From positions 6,360 to 13,269 of the forward strand of contig JAPJPE010000027.1 of NCBI GenBank assembly GCA_030825825.1: a DNA stretch of 6,910 bases, read 5' to 3'. Within the stretch, counting starts at the first letter, position 1, and every line of letters starts with the position of its first letter. The notes beneath the pieces were generated by a model. The model saw nothing but the letters and a program-made list of their open reading frames with translations, had not been told where the DNA came from and did no database searches. This document shows, in pieces, positions 1 to 5,474 of the stretch. The translations under genes were made by a program, and so were the position numbers. The stretch is from Streptococcus sp. Lineage in GTDB: Bacteria; Bacillota; Bacilli; Lactobacillales; Streptococcaceae.

Positions 1-644
1 ACTTTCAAGTTGTCATAGCCTTGATCACGAATGATGGTATCTACAGAAATACGTTCGAAGATCTTGTAATCGGTACGACCATCCGCTAGATTGGCCATGA
101 TGGTTTGAATGGTTCCATCTGTGTATTGCAAGTCGGTTGGATTATCTGAATGTTTTTTATTGTAATCTTCTAATTGTTTAGCAGTAGATGTTCCTTGAAC
201 AACTTCTGTTTTCTTGCCACCAATGTCATCCAAAGATTTAATAGAAGAATCTTTTGGTACGACCAATACTAGTGGATTACGAGCATATGGATTTGGATAG
301 AGGTATTTTTCTTCCCGCTCTTTTGAGTAGCTGATGTTGTTGGCACCGATTTGGAAACGGTCACTATCTAATCCAGCAAAGACTGAAGACCACTCTGTCT
401 TGTTAAAGTTCACTTCGTATTTGTCTGAACCTTTAAAGATTTCACGCAATACTTCGATCTCATAACCAGTTAGCTTGCCGTCTTTTTCTTCATAAGAGAA
501 GGGTTTGGTTGTTCCAACAGTCCCAACTTCAATGGTTTTCTTGCCACTGGCTGATTTGCCAGATGAACATGCTACTAAAGCACTGGTTGCAAGGACTGCA
601 ACTAATCCTAAAGCAGAATACTTAATCATTTTTTTTAGATTCAT
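1..644 (-). CDS. Amino-acid (probably cystine/cysteine) ABC transporter substrate-binding lipoprotein, 3' end outside window
   Basis: This is an extracellular solute-binding lipoprotein of the polar amino-acid family (SBP_bac_3, periplasmic-binding-protein type 2), which hands its ligand to a membrane permease and ATPase. Translation from the ATG at 642-644 gives 214 complete codons before the window edge; relatives are about 275 residues, so roughly 60 are missing. AAGGAGA lies 5 to 6 bases upstream of the ATG. Residues 1-25 form a lipoprotein signal peptide (KK, hydrophobic core, lipobox LVAC) with the lipidated Cys26. Family hallmarks follow: KPFSYEE near 47-53, LTGYEIEV near 58-65, [10 protein letters not shown] near 84-93 and SYSKER near 105-110, where the Arg normally holds the ligand carboxylate. 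From memory it closely resembles pneumococcal SP_0148. A CYS-box-like operator upstream favours cystine or cysteine as ligand. That is inference, because the fold alone does not define the substrate. The permease and ATPase genes are not in view. Confidence 0.93.
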   Translation of the reverse strand, partial: MNLKKMIKYSALGLVAVLATSALVACSSGKSASGKKTIEVGTVGTTKPFSYEEKDGKLTGYEIEVLREIFKGSDKYEVNFNKTEWSSVFAGLDSDRFQIGANNISYSKEREEKYLYPNPYARNPLVLVVPKDSSIKSLDDIGGKKTEVVQGTSTAKQLEDYNKKHSDNPTDLQYTDGTIQTIMANLADGRTDYKIFERISVDTIIRDQGYDNLK

Positions 645-699
645 AGGATCTCCTTTTTGGTTTCAGGCACATAAAACGCCATTTTAAAAGTATTTTTTT

Positions 700-728
700 A
701 TTTTACCAGAAAAGCATTCACTTGCCTA
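700..728 (-). promoter_or_regulatory. Promoter of the substrate-binding lipoprotein gene
   Basis: Reading the minus strand, there is a -35-like TAGGCA (723-728, 4 of 6 matches to TTGACA), a 17-bp spacer, and an extended -10 TGGTAAAAT (700-708). Transcription would start near 693, leaving a leader of about 50 bases. The weak -35 box together with a regulator site 12 bp upstream fits an activator-dependent promoter. Confidence 0.7.
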
Positions 729-740
729 ATATATATTTTT

Positions 741-767
741 TATGGAGGTGATAGTTTTTCTTTATCA
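741..767 (-). promoter_or_regulatory. CYS-box-like operator (LysR-type CmbR/CysR site)
   Basis: On the minus strand TGATA (763-767), nine bases, then TATCA (749-753) form a perfect spaced palindrome. Three bases on is CCATA (741-745), which keeps 3 of 5 bases of a third TGATA half-site. As I remember it, the streptococcal CYS-box is TGATA-N9-TATCA-N2-4-TGATA, bound by CmbR/CysR and found upstream of cysteine uptake and synthesis genes. The palindrome centre lies about 65 bases upstream of the inferred transcription start, the usual place for a LysR-type recognition site. It sits directly behind the stop codon of the M20D gene. Confidence 0.65.
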
Positions 768-770
768 CAC

Positions 771-1910
771 TTATTTTTCTTTAAAATACCGCAATAAAGC
801 TTGCGCATTTTCAACATAATAGGGAACCGACACCTGAAAGGCTGCATCATCGATGGTCATGTGATCATGATGGAGGTCTGGCGCATCCGGTTCTCCATTT
901 GAACCGATAAAGGCAAAGACTCCAGGAATTCGCTCTTGGTAAAAGGCGAAGTCTTCTCCAGCTGTAGAAGGATTCGCTGGGATCACTTCAGCCAAACCTT
1001 GTGAAGCTTCCCAAACGACTTTGGTCAATTCCTCATCATTAAAGGTAACAGGCGGGGTCACTCCCCACTCAAAAGCCACATCCACTTCCAGGCTTTTTGC
1101 TATATGACGAATGATCGAAATGAAATGTTCCTTCAACTCTCTTTGCACACTCGGATTAAAGGAGCGAATCGTTCCTTCAAAATAGCCTGATTTTGGGAGT
1201 ACATTCCAGGTTGAACCCACATTTAGATGAGTAATTGATAAAACAGCTGTTTCAAAGGGAGAAATGGTCCGTGAAATTAATAATTGTACATTCTGAACCA
1301 TGGTTGTGACGGCTGTTACCGTATCAACTCCCAAATCCGGTCTCGCAGCATGGCTACTAACCCCTGTTACAGTGACCTTAAATTTCTCTACCCCTGCCAT
1401 CATAGCTCCAGCATTCAAAGCAAGTTGTCCTGCTTTTAGCTGAGGCATATTATGAAATCCAATAATTCCTTGAACATCCTCCAACAGTCCTGTTGCTAGA
1501 ACGTCAGAAGCACCTTCTGAAATTTCTTCTGCCGGTTGAAAGATCAAGCGTATTGTTCCTTCCAGCTGGTCTTCTTTTTCCTTGAGAAGAGCTGCTGCTC
1601 CTAGAAGACTGGTTTGATGAAAATCGTGACCACAAGCATGCATGACACCTGGATGTTGACTTTGGTAGGGCAGATTTGTTTGTTCCAAAATTGGAAGGGC
1701 ATCGATATCTGCACGTAGCGCCACCACTGGTTTACCAGATCCAATTTCTGCAATCAGACCAGTTTTTAATCCACTCTCTAAAATACGAATCCCCAACTCT
1801 TCCAAACGTTCCCTTAGAAAGGCGGTTGTCTGGTATTCTTGACCAGACAATTCAGGGTGTTGGTGGATATAGTGGCGAATCTCTGCTAACTCTTCATAAG
1901 AAAAAGACAC
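771..1910 (-). CDS. M20D-family metal-dependent amidohydrolase (N-acyl amino acid deacylase type)
   Basis: This 379-residue cytosolic peptidase-like enzyme belongs to the M20D/HipO-YxeP family, whose members hydrolyse N-acyl amino acids such as N-acetylcysteine or hippurate. Family motifs are intact: HQHPELSG (16-23), ALRADIDALP (64-73), HACGHD (91-96), FQPAEE (124-129), FHNMP (152-156), SSHAARPDLG (185-194), AGED (317-320) and LHHDH (346-350). Expected metal ligands are Cys93, His95, Glu129, His153 and His348, with Glu128 as general base. The start is GTG at 1908-1910, ten bases after AAGGAG; a TGA three codons upstream in the same frame excludes a longer protein. A perfect MET-box upstream points to methionine/cysteine salvage. 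From memory, the related pneumococcal gene SP_0150 sits in the metQNI methionine-uptake operon, whereas here the gene stands alone behind its own promoter. No terminator separates it from the binding-protein gene downstream. The substrate is not proven. Confidence 0.93.
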   Translation of the reverse strand: MSFSYEELAEIRHYIHQHPELSGQEYQTTAFLRERLEELGIRILESGLKTGLIAEIGSGKPVVALRADIDALPILEQTNLPYQSQHPGVMHACGHDFHQTSLLGAAALLKEKEDQLEGTIRLIFQPAEEISEGASDVLATGLLEDVQGIIGFHNMPQLKAGQLALNAGAMMAGVEKFKVTVTGVSSHAARPDLGVDTVTAVTTMVQNVQLLISRTISPFETAVLSITHLNVGSTWNVLPKSGYFEGTIRSFNPSVQRELKEHFISIIRHIAKSLEVDVAFEWGVTPPVTFNDEELTKVVWEASQGLAEVIPANPSTAGEDFAFYQERIPGVFAFIGSNGEPDAPDLHHDHMTIDDAAFQVSVPYYVENAQALLRYFKEK

Positions 1911-1940
1911 GAGCCTTCATCTCCTTTCAAACTTAAAATT

Positions 1941-1969
1941 ATTTTATCACTAATAGGTGTTTCCGTCTA
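1941..1969 (-). promoter_or_regulatory. Promoter of the M20D amidohydrolase gene
   Basis: Minus strand: TAGACG (1964-1969, 4 of 6 -35 matches), a 17-bp spacer, and an extended -10 TGATAAAAT (1941-1949). The inferred start is near 1934, giving a short leader of about 24 bases. The layout closely parallels the promoter of the binding-protein gene (TAGGCA, 17 bp, TGGTAAAAT). Confidence 0.7.
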
Positions 1970-1991
1970 ATTCTTGTTTCTTGGGTTTTGA

Positions 1992-2008
1992 TATAGTTTC
2001 AAACTATA
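1992..2008 (-). promoter_or_regulatory. MET-box operator (LysR-type MetR/MtaR site)
   Basis: The sequence TATAGTTTCAAACTATA is a perfect palindrome: two 8-bp arms around a single central base. It matches at every position the streptococcal MET-box consensus as I recall it, TATAGTTTSAAACTATA, recognised by MetR/MtaR. Its centre is about 66 bases upstream of the inferred start of the M20D transcript and 22 bp upstream of the -35 box, consistent with activation during methionine shortage. It lies just beyond the terminator of the preceding lipoprotein gene, so it can only serve the M20D unit. Confidence 0.85.
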
Positions 2009-2011
2009 GAC

Positions 2012-2045
2012 AAAAAACACTCCTAGATTTCTGTCCTAGGAGTGT
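2012..2045 (-). terminator. Intrinsic terminator of the DUF5105-like lipoprotein gene
   Basis: On the minus strand a perfect 10-bp stem ACACTCCTAG (2036-2045) with CTAGGAGTGT (2017-2026) encloses a 9-base loop and is followed by a run of T (2012-2017). It begins 11 bases after the lipoprotein stop codon. Confidence 0.92.
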
Positions 2046-2056
2046 CTTCTTCATGA

Positions 2057-3145
2057 TTAAGAAAGATTTCCCTCGAATTTTTCCATAAAGCTATCACTAT
2101 TATAGGCTTTTTCCACTTCCCATTTGCCATCTTTCTTAACAAAGGTCAACTGGTAGTCGTATCGATCCGGCGTCGTCAAGGGGCGATCCGCAAGAGAAGC
2201 CATCATTTCCTCTCTATAGGCTTTGTTTTGAGCCTGATTGGCCTCAATGATACTCGAATAATCTTTCCGATGTTCTTGATAGAAGGTCTGCATGTGGTTT
2301 AAAATCGTCTTTTCCATGCTGACAGTCTCAGGATTTAGACTAATGACCACCTTGTCCGGGAGATATTGTTTAACCTTATAGGTTAATTTAGCGCGCTTTG
2401 CATTTTCCTTTTCATAAGCATCGATAAACTGGGTCACTTCTTCTTCTGGGAATTGGTAATCGTGTAGTTTACGAGTAAAATCAGCCGCAAATTTCGCACG
2501 GAAATCACTGGCTTCCTTTTTCAAATCAGTTCCCAAAACAAAAGCATCATCCTTTTTGACCTTTCGTTGGCCACTAAAGTAAACTTGATTGATGTATTCA
2601 TCAGCTAGAAGGGTAGAATCTTCCACCTTGTCCTCATACTGAGAAGAATCCACCGCAAATTTTAGAGGCTTCGTTTTTTTATCAGAGCTATAGGTTTTTC
2701 GTTCATACTGCACTTCGTATTTTTTGCCTTTTTCGACTGGGAAGACAATATAGCCGGTTAATTTTTTATCCTGGGCCAACTGATCACTCTTGAGCAATTG
2801 GAAGGCTTCCGTTTGGTCATAAATTCCTGACTGCAATTTGACCTTGTTATTCTCCGCATCGTAAATGGTGATATCTGAATCTGACACGTTAATAGATTCT
2901 TTAGCAACATTCTTAAATTCTAATTGAAGGGCCAAATAAGTGCCGTCTTCTGAGTCATTGAGGACAGGCGGTTTGATGTATTGCCCTCCTTTTAGGCTCA
3001 GCTCTACTTGACCGTCAGATGCTGAATTTTTCGCCGCTTTTTCCGTCTTTGATTGCTGCGAATTTGTCTTTTGAGCAGTGGTGCCACAAGCTACTAGACT
3101 CAATGTCGCCACAGCAAATAGGGTCCATTTAAAAATCTTTTTCAT
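2057..3145 (-). CDS. DUF5105-like lipoprotein of unknown function
   Basis: This is a 362-residue surface lipoprotein. Residues 1-19 are a signal peptide with lipobox LVAC and lipidated Cys20, followed by a polar linker rich in Lys, Ser and Gln (21-45). Residues about 46-165 look like a beta-rich immunoglobulin-like domain of the DUF4352 kind: LALQLEFKNV (71-80), then SDITIYDAENNKV (90-102). Residues about 175-360 are mainly helical, end in a conserved-looking beta segment (YQLTFVKKDGKWEVEKAYN) and recall the DUF5105 family of streptococcal lipoproteins. That family name is from memory and is the least certain part of this call. The start ATG has AAGGAGA close upstream, and the gene has its own promoter and terminator. 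No enzyme motif or ligand site is recognisable. Its CYS-box-like operator suggests expression when cysteine is scarce, which is the only functional clue here. Confidence 0.88.
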   Translation of the reverse strand: MKKIFKWTLFAVATLSLVACGTTAQKTNSQQSKTEKAAKNSASDGQVELSLKGGQYIKPPVLNDSEDGTYLALQLEFKNVAKESINVSDSDITIYDAENNKVKLQSGIYDQTEAFQLLKSDQLAQDKKLTGYIVFPVEKGKKYEVQYERKTYSSDKKTKPLKFAVDSSQYEDKVEDSTLLADEYINQVYFSGQRKVKKDDAFVLGTDLKKEASDFRAKFAADFTRKLHDYQFPEEEVTQFIDAYEKENAKRAKLTYKVKQYLPDKVVISLNPETVSMEKTILNHMQTFYQEHRKDYSSIIEANQAQNKAYREEMMASLADRPLTTPDRYDYQLTFVKKDGKWEVEKAYNSDSFMEKFEGNLS

Positions 3146-3173
3146 CCTTATCTCCTTAAAAAAGTTTTGTTCT

Positions 3174-3202
3174 ATTTTAACATCTTTTTCTATCTATGTA
3201 TA
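3174..3202 (-). promoter_or_regulatory. Promoter of the DUF5105-like lipoprotein gene
   Basis: Minus strand: TATACA (3197-3202, 4 of 6 -35 matches), a 17-bp spacer, and an extended -10 TGTTAAAAT (3174-3182). The inferred start is near 3167, giving a leader of about 22 bases that carries the AAGGAGA site (3151-3157). Confidence 0.7.
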
Positions 3203-3205
3203 CGC

Positions 3206-3231
3206 TATATAGTGATAACTCTTCCCTATCA
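3206..3231 (-). promoter_or_regulatory. CYS-box-like operator (LysR-type CmbR/CysR site)
   Basis: Minus strand: TGATA (3227-3231), nine bases, TATCA (3213-3217), two bases, then ATATA (3206-3210), which keeps 3 of 5 bases of a third half-site. The perfect TGATA-N9-TATCA core is the same as that before the binding-protein gene at 749-767, although the nine spacer bases differ. Its centre is about 55 bases upstream of the inferred start, and the third half-site ends 3 bp from the -35 box. Confidence 0.62.
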
Positions 3232-3232
3232 T

Positions 3233-3263
3233 AAAAAGGCCAAGACCTTCGTCTCAACCTTTT
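3233..3263 (-). terminator. Intrinsic terminator of the EamA transporter gene
   Basis: In minus-strand RNA, AAAAGGTTGAGAC (3251-3263) pairs with GTCTTGGCCTTTT (3234-3246) around a GAAG tetraloop, leading into a U-run. Three pairs are G-U wobbles that become mismatches in the plus-strand RNA, so the hairpin is directional and serves the transporter gene, whose stop is 25 bases upstream. Confidence 0.82.
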
Positions 3264-3288
3264 AACTAAAATATGATAGGTCTTGATT

Positions 3289-4200
3289 TTACAAGATGCC
3301 TTTTTCTTTTTGAATCATGAAATCCTTGAGGGAAATCAAGAGAACTGCAAGGAGGATCATGGCCATCCCAATAAAATCAATGGCAAAGAAATGTTCATCC
3401 ATAATGATAAAAGAAAAGAAAACTGCTGAAATAGGTTCCATAGCTGCAAGAAGACTTCCTTTAACTGCACCGATCAGACTCGTTCCTTTCAAAAAGATCG
3501 TATAGGCAAATATGGTCCCAATCACCACCAAGCCAACTAAGCCCATCAGATTATCCATGCTATATTGGCCATGAAAGAGTCTTCTTCCTGTGAAGGGAAT
3601 CATCAAAAGTCCTGGAATCAGCATACCGATACCAATCACCAACATACTGCCCCATTTTTGAATTAATTGAATAGGCAGAATAATGTAGAGGGCATAGGCA
3701 AAGGCAGAAACCAGTCCCCAAGCTAGCCCTTTAGGAGTGATTGCCAATTGATTGAGTTGACCATGGGTTGCAATGAGAAAGGTCCCTGCGATCGCTAAGA
3801 CCATCGAAAAGATTTCAGATACTGTCGGAGCTACTCGGTCCTTAACACAAGAATAGGCCAAAACTACAATGGGACAGAGATATTGAAAAACAGTTGCCGT
3901 ACCTGCATTAGTCGCATCAATCGCTTCTAGATAAGTCAATTGGGTCATTAACAACCCTAAAAAAGCAAATAAGAGCAAGGGAAGGTAGGACGAGCGGTCT
4001 CTTAGAAAGGCCTTTACTTTTTTCTGGTCTGCTAGATAAGCAAGAAGCAGTAGTACAGCCCCTGAAAACACTAAACGAATCGTTGTCAAACCAATTGCTG
4101 TAAATCCATGAGCCAGCAGGTACTGGCCACAGGCTCCTGACAAGCCCCAAGCGATCCCAGCAATCAAGGTCATGAGTGTTCCTTTCATCGTCTTTGACAT
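3289..4200 (-). CDS. EamA/DMT-superfamily transporter
   Basis: This 303-residue inner-membrane protein has about ten predicted helices in two EamA repeats, the drug/metabolite transporter fold used for export or uptake of small metabolites. Repeat 1 covers roughly residues 6-145 and opens with GIAWGLSGACGQYLL (15-29). Repeat 2 covers about 157-292 and opens with GLAWGLVSAFAYALY (158-172). Near the end MEPISAVFFSF (254-264) followed by DEHF (268-271) is the typical EP...GE-like signature of the family. A short Lys-rich tail (297-300) is cytosolic. The ATG at 4198-4200 has an AGGAGGGG ribosome site 4 to 5 bases upstream, which favours it over Met5. The gene has its own extended -10 promoter and its own terminator. 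The substrate cannot be told from sequence, and no sulfur-regulator box is visible upstream. Confidence 0.93.
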   Translation of the reverse strand: MSKTMKGTLMTLIAGIAWGLSGACGQYLLAHGFTAIGLTTIRLVFSGAVLLLLAYLADQKKVKAFLRDRSSYLPLLLFAFLGLLMTQLTYLEAIDATNAGTATVFQYLCPIVVLAYSCVKDRVAPTVSEIFSMVLAIAGTFLIATHGQLNQLAITPKGLAWGLVSAFAYALYIILPIQLIQKWGSMLVIGIGMLIPGLLMIPFTGRRLFHGQYSMDNLMGLVGLVVIGTIFAYTIFLKGTSLIGAVKGSLLAAMEPISAVFFSFIIMDEHFFAIDFIGMAMILLAVLLISLKDFMIQKEKGIL

Positions 4201-4230
4201 AGTCCCCTCCTAAATCTGTTCCTTACTTTT

Positions 4231-4239
4231 ATTGTATCA
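4231..4239 (-). promoter_or_regulatory. Extended -10 promoter of the EamA transporter gene
   Basis: Minus strand TGATACAAT is an extended -10 element. No convincing -35 box is present at 16 to 18 bp; that position is occupied by the terminator stem of the upstream dehydrogenase gene. The inferred start near 4224 gives a leader of about 24 bases. Confidence 0.55.
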
Positions 4240-4240
4240 T

Positions 4241-4268
4241 AAAAGGCCGAAACGAAACGTTTCAGCCT
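4241..4268 (-). terminator. Intrinsic terminator of the butanediol dehydrogenase gene
   Basis: In minus-strand RNA GGCTGAAACG (4258-4267) pairs with CGTTTCGGCC (4245-4254) around a 3-base loop with one G-U pair, flanked by A-U pairs and followed by UUUU (4241-4244). It lies 27 bases after the stop codon. Confidence 0.82.
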
Positions 4269-4294
4269 CATATATTTCATATAAATTTATTCGC

Positions 4295-5338
4295 TTATTC
4301 AGGTTGAACCAAGATCTTGATTTGAGATTTATCCTGTGTTAATTCAATAAATCCTTCTTCAACGATATTTTCCAATTTAATTTTCTTGGTAACCAATTTT
4401 TCAGCAGAGAAGTAGCCTTGTTCCATCAATTCCAACACTTTAGGGAAGATATGACGGTAGGCAATAATTCCTTTGAGAGATTTTTCTTGGATAGCGAATT
4501 CATTTGGATTGATGCTGGCTTCACGTTCCCAGATAGATACGACCATACATTCCCCAGCTTTATGAACCGCTGCCAAGGCTTGACCTAAAACAACTGGAAC
4601 TCCAGTCACTTCATAAGAAACATCTGCTCCACCACCTGTTAAACGATGGATGGCTTCGACGATTGTTTCTCCTTCTTCTGGGCGAACAACGATTGCTCCC
4701 AATTCTTCCGCTTTCGCTTGGCGTTCAGGAGATAATTCAACCGCGTAGATTTTTGATGCTCCTGCTGCACGAAGGGCTTCAACAATCAAAAGACCGATTG
4801 GACCCAAGCCAAAGATAACGGCTGTATCCCCAGTTTTCAATGCAGATTGACGAACGGCATAAACAGCCACAGCTGCAGGTTCTGTAAGCGCAGCTTGCTC
4901 GTAGCTCAAGCTATCTGGAATCACATGCACAAGATCACCATCAAGCACACAATACTTCGCAAAACCACCATCTGCTGCTAAACCAACAAAGTTCAAGTTT
5001 GGATCAAGGTTATAATCACCAATCAAATTGTGCTCTGCAAGAATTGGTTCGATAGTGACACGATCCCCAACTTTGACACGAGTCACATCACTTCCGACTT
5101 CTACAATTTCACCAGAGAATTCATGTCCCAAAGTAACCGGTGCTTTTTGACCAGAATACACATGTTCTTCAGTTGGGATGAAGATCGGTCCATCCAAATA
5201 TTCATGCAAGTCCGTCCCACAGATCCCTGTGAACTTAACTGCCACTTTTACTTGATGTGGTTGTACTTCAGGTACTTCCACTTCTTCGATACGAACGTCT
5301 TTTGCTGCATGCCAGCGAGCTGCTTTCATAGTAGCCAT
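4295..5338 (-). CDS. bdhA: Zinc-dependent 2,3-butanediol dehydrogenase (BdhA type)
   Basis: This 347-residue medium-chain dehydrogenase is expected to interconvert acetoin and 2,3-butanediol with NAD(H) in the cytosol. From memory it resembles Bacillus subtilis BdhA along its whole length. The GroES-like domain (about 1-160 and 300-347) carries the catalytic-zinc residues Cys40 in GICGTDLHEYL, His72-Glu73 in GHEFSG and Glu153 in TEPAAVA. The Rossmann domain has GLGPIG (177-182) and an acidic Glu201 after the second strand, which favours NAD over NADP. The four-cysteine structural-zinc loop of many relatives is absent from 97-118; as I recall, B. subtilis BdhA also lacks it. The ATG at 5336-5338 has AAGGAGA eight bases upstream, so it is preferred over Met4, which aligns with the shorter start of BdhA. 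A consensus promoter with a Rex-like operator precedes it. Sorbitol or threonine dehydrogenase activity is a less likely alternative. Confidence 0.88.
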   Translation of the reverse strand: MATMKAARWHAAKDVRIEEVEVPEVQPHQVKVAVKFTGICGTDLHEYLDGPIFIPTEEHVYSGQKAPVTLGHEFSGEIVEVGSDVTRVKVGDRVTIEPILAEHNLIGDYNLDPNLNFVGLAADGGFAKYCVLDGDLVHVIPDSLSYEQAALTEPAAVAVYAVRQSALKTGDTAVIFGLGPIGLLIVEALRAAGASKIYAVELSPERQAKAEELGAIVVRPEEGETIVEAIHRLTGGGADVSYEVTGVPVVLGQALAAVHKAGECMVVSIWEREASINPNEFAIQEKSLKGIIAYRHIFPKVLELMEQGYFSAEKLVTKKIKLENIVEEGFIELTQDKSQIKILVQPE

Positions 5339-5372
5339 AGGATGATCTCCTTTATATTTCCATGATTTGCAT

Positions 5373-5388
5373 TTTCCTTTTCAGGAAA
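5373..5388 (-). other. Perfect hairpin with GAAA tetraloop in the bdhA leader
   Basis: The inferred leader RNA contains TTTCCT, a GAAA loop and AGGAAA, a perfect 6-bp stem with a stable GNRA tetraloop. It ends about 34 bases before the ATG and so leaves the ribosome site free. It has no U-run and is not a terminator. It could protect the 5' end of the mRNA or be chance. Confidence 0.4.
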
Positions 5389-5400
5389 CTCAACAAATCT

Positions 5401-5429
5401 ATTGTAAGCCTTTTCACAAACTTTGTCAA
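5401..5429 (-). promoter_or_regulatory. Strong consensus promoter of bdhA
   Basis: Minus strand: a perfect -35 TTGACA (5424-5429), an ideal 17-bp spacer, and -10 TACAAT (5401-5406, 5 of 6 matches). It is the only promoter in the window with a perfect -35 box. The inferred start near 5394 gives a leader of about 55 bases. Confidence 0.88.
5402..5419 (-). promoter_or_regulatory. Candidate Rex operator overlapping the bdhA promoter
   Basis: Minus strand TTGTGAAAAGGCTTACAA is an 18-bp imperfect inverted repeat that matches the Rex consensus TTGTGAAWWWWTTCACAA at 14 positions, with both outer TTGT/ACAA ends intact. It covers most of the -10 and the adjoining spacer, the classic place for a repressor. 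Rex senses NADH/NAD+ and commonly controls fermentative dehydrogenases. The inner 14 bases (5403-5416) also resemble a cre site for CcpA but lack the central C of the CG core, so Rex is preferred. Confidence 0.55.
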
Positions 5430-5444
5430 GAAGAAACTGAAGAT

Positions 5445-5470
5445 AAAAAAGAGCCGCCCTTCGACTGCTC
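5445..5470 (-). terminator. Intrinsic terminator of the small membrane protein gene
   Basis: Minus strand: GAGCAGTC (5463-5470) pairs with GGCGGCTC (5451-5458) around a GAAG tetraloop, with one A-G mismatch and one G-U pair, followed by six T (5445-5450). It starts 4 bases after the stop codon. Confidence 0.82.
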
Positions 5471-5474
5471 CTTC

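Noticed and set aside
749..770. Hairpin GTGATA...TATCAC as a terminator of the M20D gene
   Set aside because: The stem is only 6 bp with a 9-base A-rich loop, and no T-run follows in the direction of transcription. It is better explained as the CYS-box palindrome.
1676..1936. An 86-codon plus-strand open frame opposite the start of the M20D gene
   Set aside because: It is antisense to a conserved coding sequence, has no ribosome site and would cover the M20D promoter leader.
3917..4150. A 77-codon minus-strand open frame inside the EamA transporter gene
   Set aside because: It is out of frame with a clear transporter coding sequence and has no family features.
4249..4263. GAAACGTTTC as a cre site for CcpA upstream of the EamA transporter
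   Set aside because: The CG core is present, but the flanking TG and CA do not fall at cre spacing. The sequence is fully explained as part of the dehydrogenase terminator stem.
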